The notes: generated from the sequence alone by a model not told the origin. Positions 54,613-63,116 are shown, counted from the first letter of the stretch. The stretch: DNA of 64,000 bases from UBA6059 sp964351595 (GCA_964351595.1 CAYGOT010000003.1:1-64000), one strand, 5' to 3'. Program-made: numbers and translations.

Positions 54613-56223
54613 ATGAAAAGAATCCTCCTCACCTCCGGCGTTATCCTTCTCTTCATTTTGCTCTCGTGGCTACTTTGGCCATTGGCGGGAGAGCAATATC
54701 ATATAGAATGGGATGCGTCCGCTATCGCAAAAAAGCAGCAGACCTTGTCTCAGCTGTCGACAGATACTACGGCTGATCGACCCAATATTATTGTGATCCT
54801 CGTGGACGACCTGGGTAAGATGGATTTTCCGCTATATGGCGGAAACGATATCGTCAAGACACCCAATATTGAGCGAATGGCAGCTCAGGGCGTGGTTTTC
54901 AATCAGGCTTATGTCTCTTCCCCCGTTTGCAGTCCATCGAGAGCAGCCTTACTCACCGGGCGCTATCAGCAGCGATTTGGTTATCAGAATCAACTGCATG
55001 ACATCTACCTGACCAACAGGTTTCAATACTATGGCTTCAAATGGTTTGTCAATAGCCATCCCTGGGTACCCAAGTGGATGGACGATGTACCCAATGAAGA
55101 AGATATCATGAAGCAAGGGCTACCGCCCTCTGAGATTACCCTACCGGAAGTCTTGCAGCAGGCAGGATACAAGACAGGGTTAGTGGGTAAATGGCATCTT
55201 GGGTGGTCGAAGAATAACAAGCCCTGCAATTTTGGACTCGACTATCAATATGGTTTCTATGCGTCCCACTCGCTGTATGCGCATGAGAACACGCCGGGCA
55301 TCATCGATCAGAAGGTAGAAGGCGACTTTACCGATCCGCACATCTGGAGCGGTCAGCGTGATGGTCAGCATGCCATCTACCGCAATTGTCAGGAAATACC
55401 CGAAGATCGGTATCTCACGGATGCCATCACCGATGAGTCGATCAAGTTCATGAGCGAGCAGGTAGATGACCCATTCTTTCTATTGGCAAGCTACAACGCT
55501 CCTCATTCGCCCTTCCAGGCCACCCGGGAATACTTCGACAAGTACGCTAATGTAGAAGATCCGCTGAAGCGTACCTACTACGCGATGATTGAGCACATGG
55601 ATGCAGGGATTGGTGAGCTCCTCGACTATTTGGAAGCAAGCGGCAAAGCCGAAAATACCCTGGTCTTTTTTATCAGCGACAATGGCGGTGCGACCTATAC
55701 TAAGACTACCGACAATGGAGTGCTCAAAGGTGGCAAAATCACCGACCTGGAAGGTGGCGTAGCGGTTCCTTTTTTGATGCAGTGGAAAGGGAAAATAGAA
55801 CCGGGTGTCTCTGAAGACCCTGTTATAGCGATGGACATCTTCAACACAGCCATAGCCTCGGCCGGTATCCCCACTGACCTATTGCCGATCACGGATGGGC
55901 TTGATCTACTTCCGTCGCTTACAGATAGTGCTGACTTACTAGAAAGACCTTTCTACTGGGAGCGTGGGGCGAGTAAAGCTATACGCACTAGCGAATGGAA
56001 GATGATGTGGCATACGGAAATGCAAGACACCCTACTCTACCAGATCAGCGTCGACCCATTGGAGACGAAGGACGTCTATCAGGAATTTAAAAACGACCAG
56101 ATTGTGACGAACCTCTTAACCAACTACGAGCAATGGTCCGCCCAGAATCAAGCTCCACTATGGCCTTCAATGATCTACTATCTGGAAGAGGTCGATGGAA
56201 GATGGTTCTACTTTGATAATTGA
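54613..56223 (+). CDS. Sulfatase (Cys-type, formylglycine-dependent)
   Basis: An exported or membrane-anchored sulfatase of 536 aa, with an N-terminal hydrophobic segment (ILLTSGVILLFILLSWLLW). The metal-binding start is NIIVILVDDLGKMDFPLYGG, and the formylglycine site is Cys106 in CSPSRAALLTGRY, so it needs a sulfatase-maturing enzyme, which is not in this window. Other conserved parts are GKWHLG and FFISDNGGATYTKTTDNGVLKGGK. It probably desulfates polysaccharides or glycans. ATG 54613 is chosen over an upstream TTG. Confidence 0.92.
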   Translation: MKRILLTSGVILLFILLSWLLWPLAGEQYHIEWDASAIAKKQQTLSQLSTDTTADRPNIIVILVDDLGKMDFPLYGGNDIVKTPNIERMAAQGVVFNQAYVSSPVCSPSRAALLTGRYQQRFGYQNQLHDIYLTNRFQYYGFKWFVNSHPWVPKWMDDVPNEEDIMKQGLPPSEITLPEVLQQAGYKTGLVGKWHLGWSKNNKPCNFGLDYQYGFYASHSLYAHENTPGIIDQKVEGDFTDPHIWSGQRDGQHAIYRNCQEIPEDRYLTDAITDESIKFMSEQVDDPFFLLASYNAPHSPFQATREYFDKYANVEDPLKRTYYAMIEHMDAGIGELLDYLEASGKAENTLVFFISDNGGATYTKTTDNGVLKGGKITDLEGGVAVPFLMQWKGKIEPGVSEDPVIAMDIFNTAIASAGIPTDLLPITDGLDLLPSLTDSADLLERPFYWERGASKAIRTSEWKMMWHTEMQDTLLYQISVDPLETKDVYQEFKNDQIVTNLLTNYEQWSAQNQAPLWPSMIYYLEEVDGRWFYFDN

Positions 56224-56328
56224 TAACTCGCCAAGGCAAAATTTTTCACCAGCATGATTATGATTTCTCTCCAGGTATGCTAGAGGTCAGTAGAACTTGA
56301 AAATGTTTCATTCTAATTATCATCAAGT

Positions 56329-56416
56329 ACACCCCTATAGTCCCCGCTTCCGCGGACGGCTCCAGGGGACAAATTCCGCCCTTAAGGCCGACCTGGAAGG
56401 GCGGCCAGGTGGGTGT
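56329..56416. repeat. GC-rich structured element with nested hairpins
   Basis: An outer stem ACACCC (56329-56334)/GGGTGT (56411-56416) encloses two hairpins: GTCCCC (56340-56345)/GGGGAC (56365-56370) and CCGCCCTT (56376-56383)/AAGGGCGG (56397-56404). A competing stem, ACCTGG (56391-56396)/CCAGGT (56405-56410), excludes the second hairpin. It stands out as much GC-richer than the surrounding spacer. It could be a dispersed palindromic repeat or a structured RNA. Confidence 0.7.
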
Positions 56417-56479
56417 TATTCCGTTTCGCTTGTTAATGGCTCTATGAAGACGTTGTAAATCAACTTTCAGCTATCAGTT

Positions 56480-56788
56480 CTAATCCATAAACTGATTGAC
56501 CTTCATCCAACTGCCACCATTGATACAGTCGATCCCCTCCTTTTTCAGGATACTGGAAGCCTGACCACTCCGCCCTCCGGAAGCACAGCAAAGAATGATC
56601 GGTTTCTTGTAGTGCGTGATCTCGCTGACCCTTCGACCGATTTCCGGTAGGGGAATATTCCTCGATCCTTTGACATGACCTGACCGAAACTCCCCTGGAG
56701 AGCGCACGTCGATCACCATAGCTCCCTTGCTCTTATACTCTTCTATCTGATTGGCCTTGTTGCCAAATAAACTATCAAAGATTCCCAT
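56480..56788 (-). CDS. Rhodanese-like domain protein
   Basis: A single rhodanese domain of 102 aa, moving sulfane sulfur or acting as a persulfide carrier. It has DVRSPGEFRSGHVKGSRNIPL and the catalytic loop CCASGGRSGQA; of the two Cys the second fits the loop position. There is no signal peptide. The ATG at 56786-56788 (MGIFDSLFG) lies 10 bp after the CoA-transferase stop, so it is probably the second gene of that operon. Confidence 0.88.
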   Translation of the reverse strand: MGIFDSLFGNKANQIEEYKSKGAMVIDVRSPGEFRSGHVKGSRNIPLPEIGRRVSEITHYKKPIILCCASGGRSGQASSILKKEGIDCINGGSWMKVNQFMD

Positions 56789-56798
56789 AGGCTTAAAC

Positions 56799-58076
56799 TT
56801 ATATCTTACCAAAGCGCTCGAATGCGGCGGCTTCTAAAGTAGCTCTGTGATCCGGGTGCGCTATATCAATGAGCATTCGGGTACGCTCCTTCAAAGAACG
56901 ACCATAGAGGTTTGCTACACCATATTCTGTCACGACATATTGGATGTTTGCTCTTGTGGTGACCACACCCGCGCCTTGTTTGAGGTAAGGCGCGATTTTG
57001 CTCACTCCTTTAGGCGTGGTGGAAGAGATGGCAATGATCGGTTTACCTCCCTTGGAGTAAGATGCGCCCCTGATAAAGTCAATCTGTCCCCCAACACCCG
57101 AGAAATGCTTCATGCCAATAGAGTCAGAACAAACCTGTCCGGTAAGATCGATCTCAATAGCACTGTTGATGGCGGTCACTTTTGGGTTCTTACGGATGTT
57201 AGCTACATCATTGACATACGCCACGTCCATCATCTGGATACCTGGGTTATTATGGATGTAATCATAAAGTTTCTTCGTTCCCATAACGAAGGAAGACACA
57301 GTCTTTTCGCGGTTGAGTTTCTTCTTTTCATTAGTGATCACTCCACTTTCGATTAGGGGAATCAGGCCATCACTAAACATCTCCGTGTGTACACCCAATT
57401 TCCTATGCCCGGTCAGTGCGGCGAGTACCGCATTTGGGATACCTCCAATACCCATCTGGAGGGTGGCACCATCCTCAACAAGGCCGGCTACATTTTCGCC
57501 TATTTGTCGCTCAATATCTGAGATCACAGGAATATGAGCTTCCGGTATCGGTGCGTCATGTTCGACGAGCACATCAAAATGCTTGATGTGCATACACCCA
57601 TCACCTTGCGTCCGTGGCATCTGTGGATTGACCTGCGCGATTACCGTAGCAGCCTCTTCGATAGCCGCTATTGTGGCATCAACACTTACCCCCAGCGAAC
57701 AGTAGCCATGATCATCCGGTGGAGAAACCTGTACCAGCGCCACGTCGATCGGAATGATACCTTCCCGCATCAGCTTGGGCACTTCACTCAAAAAAACAGG
57801 TATATAATCCGCTCTGTGCTCCTGAGTCGCCTTGCGCACATTGGCTCCAACGAAAAACGACTTCAACCTAAAAATCCCTTCGTACTGAGGCTCCACATAG
57901 GGCGCGGTGGCTTCCGTATGCAAGTGGTAGATTTCGACATCCCGCAGTTCTCCACTCCTGGCCACCATCGCATCAATCAATATCTGCGGTGCAGCAGCCA
58001 CACTGTGTATGAAAACTTTGTCTCCTGATTTTATTTGTTTTACTGCCTCTGCTGCTGTCATATATACGTTTTTCAT
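56799..58076 (-). CDS. Acetyl-CoA hydrolase/transferase family (4-hydroxybutyrate CoA-transferase-like)
   Basis: A class I CoA-transferase of 425 aa. It has the two-domain fold, GDKVFIHSVAAAPQILIDAMVAR at the start, the GIGGIPNAVLAAL loop, and the catalytic Glu232 in GVHTEMFSDG; the C-terminal half carries GVGGQIDFIRGA and VVTTRANIQYVVTEYGVA. It most resembles 4-hydroxybutyrate/acetate CoA-transferases, moving CoA between acyl-CoA and a free acid in the cytoplasm; the precise acid is uncertain. It diverges from the L-2-hydroxyglutarate oxidase gene. Confidence 0.9.
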   Translation of the reverse strand: MKNVYMTAAEAVKQIKSGDKVFIHSVAAAPQILIDAMVARSGELRDVEIYHLHTEATAPYVEPQYEGIFRLKSFFVGANVRKATQEHRADYIPVFLSEVPKLMREGIIPIDVALVQVSPPDDHGYCSLGVSVDATIAAIEEAATVIAQVNPQMPRTQGDGCMHIKHFDVLVEHDAPIPEAHIPVISDIERQIGENVAGLVEDGATLQMGIGGIPNAVLAALTGHRKLGVHTEMFSDGLIPLIESGVITNEKKKLNREKTVSSFVMGTKKLYDYIHNNPGIQMMDVAYVNDVANIRKNPKVTAINSAIEIDLTGQVCSDSIGMKHFSGVGGQIDFIRGASYSKGGKPIIAISSTTPKGVSKIAPYLKQGAGVVTTRANIQYVVTEYGVANLYGRSLKERTRMLIDIAHPDHRATLEAAAFERFGKI

Positions 58077-58157
58077 GGTTCTATATTACTGCGTTTCCGC
58101 TACCGCAAATCTATGCTACGAGCACCCCAGGCTAACCTGATTGATATGGTTTTCCGG

Positions 58158-58187
58158 ACTGACTTTGATCAGTAAAATCTATCTTTG
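58158..58187 (+). promoter_or_regulatory. Candidate lhgO promoter with overlapping palindrome
   Basis: TATCTTTG (58180-58187) matches the TAnnTTTG -7 element, 22 bp before the start codon. No TTTG is found 19 bp upstream; instead ACTGActttgaTCAGT (58158-58173) sits there as a short palindrome, so the promoter may depend on a bound regulator. Confidence 0.4.
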
Positions 58188-58209
58188 CCAACTTGAAAAT
58201 TGAGTTAGT

Positions 58210-59409
58210 ATGAAGTACGATATAGTAGTAGTGGGAGGTGGAATAGTAGGCCTAGCAACAGCGTATAAGCTATTGCTTAAAAAACCAGACCTCAAGCTGC
58301 TACTGCTGGAAAAAGAAGCTAAGCTGGCGGCTCATCAAACCGGGCACAACAGTGGCGTGATACATTCGGGTATCTACTACAAGCCCGGCAGCCTGAAGGC
58401 GAAAAACTGTATCGAAGGGTATCATGAAATGATTCGATTCTGTGACGAGGAAGGACTCAAATACGACCTCTGTGGGAAAGTGATTGTGGCGACTGAAACT
58501 TCCGAACTACCTGCTCTCAATACCATCTACGATCGCGGCATTGAGAATGGGCTCAAAGGGCTCAAAAGAATAAGCGTAGATGAGATCAAGGAGCGCGAGC
58601 CCTACGTCAATGGTAAGGAAGGCATATTCGTGCCACAAACAGGAATCATCGATTACAAGGAAGTAGCGAAACGTCTGGGTGAAAAAATAATCAATCTTGG
58701 TGGTGAGATTCTTTTCAATCAAGAGGTCATCGACATTACCAATGCCAAGTCCTACTCTGCAGTAACTACGCGCAATAACAACTTTACCGCCAAACAGGTG
58801 GTCACCTGTGGAGGACTTTATTCCGATAGGTTGGCCCGCCACACCCAGCCGGATCTTAATGTTAAGATCGTCCCTTTCCGGGGTGAGTACTTCAAGCTTA
58901 AGGAAAACAGAAAATACCTGGTCAGGGACCTCATCTATCCCGTACCCGATCCCAATTTCCCGTTCCTTGGTGTTCACTTCACTCGGATGATCAATGGTGC
59001 TGTGGAGGCAGGACCGAACGCAGTGTTGGCATTCAAACGTGAAGGTTACTCCAAGTCCCAGATTGGTTTTTCAGAATTAGCTGAGACCTTGGCATGGCCG
59101 GGATTTCAAAAAGTAGCCGCCAAATACTGGAAGACAGGTTTTGGTGAGATGTATCGCTCTTTCTCAAAGGCTGCATTTACAAAGGCGCTCCAGAAACTGA
59201 TACCTGACATTAGGGAAGAAGATTTGGAACCAGGTGGAGCTGGAGTGCGCGCTCAGGCATGTGATCGTGAAGGCGGATTGCTGGATGACTTTATGATTGT
59301 GGAAAGCCCTCATGCCGTGCACGTATGCAATGCCCCATCGCCCGCAGCTACTTCCTCTCTCAGCATTGGAGAGACAGTGGCCAACACCGCGATAAAGCCA
59401 TTCGTTTAA
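58210..59409 (+). CDS. lhgO: L-2-hydroxyglutarate oxidase/dehydrogenase
   Basis: FAD enzyme that oxidises L-2-hydroxyglutarate to 2-oxoglutarate, feeding the respiratory chain (or oxygen). The 399-aa length fits LhgO. It has the dinucleotide motif VVVGGGIVGLATAYKL, the family-specific HQTGHNSGVIHSGIYYKPGSLKA, PFRGEYFKL and the C-terminal GGAGVRAQACDREGGLLDDF with HVCNAPSPAATSSLSIG. It prevents build-up of the side-product made from 2-oxoglutarate, or completes lysine/glutarate breakdown. It is followed at 22 bp by the MntA/HepT pair. Confidence 0.94.
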   Translation: MKYDIVVVGGGIVGLATAYKLLLKKPDLKLLLLEKEAKLAAHQTGHNSGVIHSGIYYKPGSLKAKNCIEGYHEMIRFCDEEGLKYDLCGKVIVATETSELPALNTIYDRGIENGLKGLKRISVDEIKEREPYVNGKEGIFVPQTGIIDYKEVAKRLGEKIINLGGEILFNQEVIDITNAKSYSAVTTRNNNFTAKQVVTCGGLYSDRLARHTQPDLNVKIVPFRGEYFKLKENRKYLVRDLIYPVPDPNFPFLGVHFTRMINGAVEAGPNAVLAFKREGYSKSQIGFSELAETLAWPGFQKVAAKYWKTGFGEMYRSFSKAAFTKALQKLIPDIREEDLEPGGAGVRAQACDREGGLLDDFMIVESPHAVHVCNAPSPAATSSLSIGETVANTAIKPFV

Positions 59410-59431
59410 TAGAGTTAGACTATATTTAGTT

Positions 59432-59725
59432 ATGCATTTGGATTCTCAAAGAGTTAATCACATCAGGTCGTACTTCGAGCAAAAGCCTGTAAACAAGGCA
59501 TATCTATTTGGGTCATATGCAAGAGGCAATGCCAGTTATGATAGTGATATAGACATATTGGTAGACCTACAATACGACAAGGGCATAGGGCTTGAGTTTG
59601 TCCAAATGCACCTGGATCTTGAGGAGCAACTTGGGTCAAAAGTTGATTTGGTATCAACTAAGTCACTATCCAAACACATAGCACCATCGATAGACAATGA
59701 AAAAGTGCTGATCTATGAACGCTAA
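59432..59725 (+). CDS. mntA: MntA-type minimal nucleotidyltransferase antitoxin
   Basis: A 97-aa nucleotidyltransferase with the GS-x10-D-x-D signature (Gly27-Ser28 and Asp39/Asp41) and a third acidic residue in SKVDLVS. MntA antitoxins inactivate HepT by adding AMP to a Tyr near its active site. It overlaps the next gene by 11 bp (ATG inside the 3' end), a usual arrangement for such pairs. It is a probable recently mobile accessory module, inserted behind lhgO. Confidence 0.88.
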   Translation: MHLDSQRVNHIRSYFEQKPVNKAYLFGSYARGNASYDSDIDILVDLQYDKGIGLEFVQMHLDLEEQLGSKVDLVSTKSLSKHIAPSIDNEKVLIYER

Positions 59726-60059
59726 GATGGGTGATGTAGCTCGTATTCTGCACATAATAGATGCTTGTGAAGAATTGTTAAGCTATACTGCTGACTCATC
59801 AAAAAGTGATTTTGAAACGAATTCAATGATGCGTTTCGCCTGCATCAAACAACTTGAAATTATTGGAGAGGCTGCCAATCATGTCAGTGCTGCAACCCAA
59901 TCTCGCTTTAATGAGATTCAATGGCGACAGATTGTCGGTATGAGGAATATTTTTGTTCACGAGTACTTTGGTGTTGATACAGCTTTGGTATGGGATATCA
60001 TTCAAAATAATATCCCCTCACTTCTAAAAAGTGCTAAGCATATCCAATCAGAGCTATAG
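59715..60059 (+). CDS. hepT: HepT-type HEPN RNase toxin
   Basis: A 114-aa HEPN (DUF86) protein with the catalytic R-x4-H motif Arg77-NIFV-His82 followed by Tyr84, the residue that is AMPylated in characterised HepT toxins. The rest is a four-helix bundle (CIKQLEIIGEAANHV is typical). HEPN toxins cut RNA, in this family reported on tRNA. Its start lies inside mntA. A strong hairpin ends the unit downstream. Alternatively the pair could serve stress or phage defence rather than plasmid-like maintenance. Confidence 0.88.
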   Translation: MNAKMGDVARILHIIDACEELLSYTADSSKSDFETNSMMRFACIKQLEIIGEAANHVSAATQSRFNEIQWRQIVGMRNIFVHEYFGVDTALVWDIIQNNIPSLLKSAKHIQSEL

Positions 60060-60154
60060 TTTTTACATAATCTCCAATTTTCTTAATCCTGATATCAGGG
60101 TAATGCTCTAATTCATTGTTTCTGATTCAGTGTTATTTTAAGCTAAGTATAATG

Positions 60155-60185
60155 GGCTGGCTCTTTGGGTCAGCCTCATTATTTT
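60155..60185 (+). terminator. Terminator after hepT
   Basis: GGCTGGCTC (60155-60163) pairs with GGGTCAGCC (60167-60175) through a 9-bp stem with two G-U pairs and a TTT loop, followed by TCATTATTTTT. The T run overlaps the 3' end of the convergent hydrolase gene. Confidence 0.65.
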
Positions 60186-61141
60186 TCACTTACCAGAAAC
60201 TCGTAAGCACGCTCTTCCATCCATGCTGGGCCACTTATTCGCGTGAAGCCGACATGCCCTCCAAGTTTCGGCGTTTCCAGTGAGAGGTAGCGATGGTTTT
60301 GCACAATGTCATAAGGATAGCACTTGTCCCCAAGCAGTGGATCATTAATAGCATTGACGATGATAGACCTCACCTTGATGTTGTGGTAGAACTGATCAGA
60401 GGATGAGCTCACATAGAAGTCACGGGCATCTTTGAAGCCGTGTAGTGGTGCGGTATAGCGCTCATCAAATTCGTTAAAGCTCGTGATGTCGTCCAGGCCA
60501 TCCACATTGATGAGCTCGGGATACATTTCTGCTTTTAGCGCAATTTTCTTTTTGAGCTTATTGAGGAATCTGTCTTTGTAAAAACGATTGTCCTTTTTTG
60601 CCAACTGTACGGCACTATCCCAGAGATTACAAGGTACGGAGAAGACTGCTGCGCCAGTGATTCTTTGATCTACCTCAGCGCCCTGCTCACCAAGGAACTT
60701 GAGGGTGGTACTTCCACCCATGGAGAATCCTACAAGGTTCACCTCTTGATATCCATCTAGTAAGCCTCGCTTTATGACTGCCTCCAGGTCATCGGTCACA
60801 CCGTGGTGATACATTCGAGGTAGTCGGTTCATCTCCTCACTACAGCTGCGATAGTTCCACGCCAACACATCCCAGCCCCTATCGTGAAAAAATTTAGCCG
60901 TCCCTTTGACATAATGCCGATCTGAGCTCCCTTCCAGTCCATGAGATACGACCAACAATTTGTTGCTACCACCACGCAACCAGTCAATATCAAGAAAATC
61001 ACCATCTGCCAATTCCAGTCGCTCTCTCTCATAGTTCACTCCGTCGATTTTCCTAAAAAGGCTCGGCACAACGGTCTCCATATGACCATTGATCAGATAG
61101 AATGGGCGCTTGCGGTAGGAAGAACCTGAAAGAATTGGCAT
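60179..61141 (-). CDS. YheT family alpha/beta hydrolase
   Basis: A 320-aa alpha/beta-hydrolase of the YheT/COG0429 group. It starts KRPFYLINGHMETVVPSLFR, with the oxyanion region VVSHGLEGSSDRHYVKG, the nucleophile elbow GFSMGGSTTLKFLG (Ser), and a late His in KLGGHVGF. These are probably esterases or thioesterases of unknown physiological substrate. It lies divergently from the ROK gene across a 109-bp spacer that has a palindrome. Confidence 0.9.
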   Translation of the reverse strand: MPILSGSSYRKRPFYLINGHMETVVPSLFRKIDGVNYERERLELADGDFLDIDWLRGGSNKLLVVSHGLEGSSDRHYVKGTAKFFHDRGWDVLAWNYRSCSEEMNRLPRMYHHGVTDDLEAVIKRGLLDGYQEVNLVGFSMGGSTTLKFLGEQGAEVDQRITGAAVFSVPCNLWDSAVQLAKKDNRFYKDRFLNKLKKKIALKAEMYPELINVDGLDDITSFNEFDERYTAPLHGFKDARDFYVSSSSDQFYHNIKVRSIIVNAINDPLLGDKCYPYDIVQNHRYLSLETPKLGGHVGFTRISGPAWMEERAYEFLVSEK

Positions 61142-61196
61142 GTGTAGATTGACTTACAGTCCGATTTATTAGATTTAGATTTTTCAAAAGTAGCAC

Positions 61197-61216
61197 GTCG
61201 TGATGTATAACACGAC
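61197..61216. promoter_or_regulatory. Palindrome between YheT-type hydrolase and ROK genes
   Basis: GTCGTG (61197-61202) and CACGAC (61211-61216) are perfect 6-bp arms separated by an AT-rich ATGTATAA. The whole spans 20 bp in the divergent spacer, a usual geometry for a dimeric regulator. Confidence 0.35.
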
Positions 61217-61250
61217 ATGAGTTCTACCGAAACATAAAAATCAGACGTTC

Positions 61251-62207
61251 ATGAAAAATATCGTTGTAGGAATTGATATTGGAGGCACTATCACCAAAAT
61301 AGGATTGGTTACAAAAGATGGTCAGTGTCTAAGACAAAATTCTTTCAGAACCGGCGATTTTCCCGTCTTTGAAGAGTTTCTAAAGAACATCAAAGTGCAT
61401 GTGGACAAACTTTTGGATGAATACTTCGAGCCAATTGAAATTCTGGGATTTGGTATCGGCGCACCCAATGCCAGCTACCATCGTGGCACCCTTGAGTATC
61501 CGGCCAATCTGGCATGGAAGGGTATCACTCCTTTTGTAGCGGAGTTTAAGAAGCTCTACGACGTACCTATCAAGATTACCAATGATGCTAATGTTGCGGC
61601 ATTAGGAGAAATGATTTACGGCAATGCCAAAGACATGAAGGACTTCATCGTCATCACCCTCGGTACAGGGCTCGGTAGCGGTATCGTCGCAAATGGAGAA
61701 TTGATCATGGGCTATGATGGCTTTGCCGGAGAGTTGGGGCATTTTGCAGTGGTGGACGAGGGCCGGTTGACGGGATTGGGCGTGAAGGGTGGTCTGGAAG
61801 CATATGTATCTGCGACTGGGCTGAAGCGCACCATCATGCACATGCTCGGTTACTACCGTGAAGACAGCCGCTTCAGGAGTATCGCCTTTGACGATCTCCA
61901 CGGAGAGGAAATCTCCAAAGCTGCGGAAGAGGGTGACTTCATTGCTATGAAAGCCTTTGATTATACTGGTGAAATTCTCGGTAGAGCATTGGCCAATTTC
62001 GTGACTTTCTCTCAACCTGAGGCGATCTTTCTATTGGGTGGTCTCGCCAGCTCGGGTAAGCTGATCTTTGAGCCTACCATCAAGTACATGGAGGAAAATC
62101 TCATAGAGGTCTACAGGGGCAAAGTCAAGCTCTTACCTTCGGGTATGGAAGAGAAGAATGCCGCCATTCTGGGTGCCGCCGCGTTGGGGTGGAAAGACTT
62201 ACTGTAG
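61251..62207 (+). CDS. ROK family protein (glucokinase-like)
   Basis: A 318-aa sugar kinase of the ROK family. The ATP-binding motif is VVGIDIGGTITKIGLV, the sugar-binding loop is KITNDANVAALGE (catalytic Asp), and the phosphate-2 loop is VITLGTGLGSGIVANGE. The ROK zinc motif is degenerate: GH is kept, but the CxCGxxGC part reads TGLGVKGG, so all three Cys are lost. There is no DNA-binding N-terminus, so it is an enzyme rather than a repressor. Glucose is the likeliest substrate, but this is inferred. Confidence 0.9.
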   Translation: MKNIVVGIDIGGTITKIGLVTKDGQCLRQNSFRTGDFPVFEEFLKNIKVHVDKLLDEYFEPIEILGFGIGAPNASYHRGTLEYPANLAWKGITPFVAEFKKLYDVPIKITNDANVAALGEMIYGNAKDMKDFIVITLGTGLGSGIVANGELIMGYDGFAGELGHFAVVDEGRLTGLGVKGGLEAYVSATGLKRTIMHMLGYYREDSRFRSIAFDDLHGEEISKAAEEGDFIAMKAFDYTGEILGRALANFVTFSQPEAIFLLGGLASSGKLIFEPTIKYMEENLIEVYRGKVKLLPSGMEEKNAAILGAAALGWKDLL

Positions 62208-62414
62208 GTTGATCCTGAGCACTTGGCAGGCGTCACCTGGATTCACATTTTGATATACTCCTTTTGGAGGAGTTCTGGCTGAAAGACCCGTTACCACAAG
62301 GTTAATTTCCGCTGTATTACTTCTTCGATTGATAACTTTCTTCCTGTCCTTTGATCCTACCAGTCCGTCTACATTTGCGGCAGTAGAATGCTCTTCATAT
62401 TGGACAGGTTAAGA

Positions 62415-62442
62415 GGCTGAAGTTGATTCAGCCTTTTCCTTT
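62415..62442 (+). terminator. Probable terminator upstream of the deoxynucleoside kinase
   Basis: GGCTGAA (62415-62421) and TTCAGCC (62427-62433) form a 7-bp stem with a 5-nt loop, followed by TTTTCCTTTTT. It is over 200 bp after the ROK stop, so it may end read-through from that gene. Confidence 0.6.
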
Positions 62443-62483
62443 TTCTCCCCATTTTTTCTTCTTCAAACCTTACCTTTACAGCT

Positions 62484-63116
62484 ATGGGATCACGCAATAT
62501 GCACATCGCCGTATCCGGTAATATCGGTGCTGGTAAAACAACCTTGACGGAGCTATTGGCCAGGCAGTTTGGCTGGCATGCGGAATATGAAGATGTCGAT
62601 GACAATCCCTATCTGAGAGATTTTTATGGTGATATGCCCAAGTGGTCCTTTCACTTGCAGGTGTATTTCCTCAACAGTCGATTTGAGCAAATTCAGAAGG
62701 TAAGACAAGGAGAAAAGACAGTCATACAGGACCGGACTATCTACGAGGACGCCTATATCTTCGCTAAAAGCCTCTACAACTCGGGGCATTTCAACGAGCG
62801 TGACTACCAAAACTACCTGCGGCTATTTCATTCTATGATCCAGTATGTAAAGCCACCAGACCTGCTGATCTATCTCAAGTCAAAAATTGGTAAGCTGGTC
62901 TCGAACATAGAACAACGAGGGAGAGATTACGAAGAAGCCATTCGGATCGATTACCTAAAAAACCTCAATAGTCATTATGAGGATTGGATCAAGAATTATG
63001 ATCACGGGAGGTTGTTGATAATTGATGTCGACAATATTGACTTTGTCAACAATCAGGAGGATCGAGCCAACATCATCAACACTATAAACGTGGAGATCAA
63101 CGGTCTATTTAGCTAG
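62484..63116 (+). CDS. Deoxynucleoside kinase
   Basis: Salvage kinase phosphorylating a deoxynucleoside (probably deoxyadenosine, deoxyguanosine or deoxycytidine) with ATP. The 210-aa protein has the P-loop VSGNIGAGKTTL, the EDVDDNPYLRDFYGDMPKWSFHLQVYFL substrate-binding region, the DRTIYEDAYIFA (DRS-like) motif, and the LID-type RGRDYE with Arg residues. The start may be the first ATG (62484) or the one at 62499, just before the P-loop. It converges with the following gene, overlapping it by 12 bp. Confidence 0.92.
   Translation: MGSRNMHIAVSGNIGAGKTTLTELLARQFGWHAEYEDVDDNPYLRDFYGDMPKWSFHLQVYFLNSRFEQIQKVRQGEKTVIQDRTIYEDAYIFAKSLYNSGHFNERDYQNYLRLFHSMIQYVKPPDLLIYLKSKIGKLVSNIEQRGRDYEEAIRIDYLKNLNSHYEDWIKNYDHGRLLIIDVDNIDFVNNQEDRANIINTINVEINGLFS

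Noticed and set aside
57534..58028. 164-codon plus-strand frame inside the CoA-transferase gene
   Set aside because: Antisense to a fully conserved enzyme.
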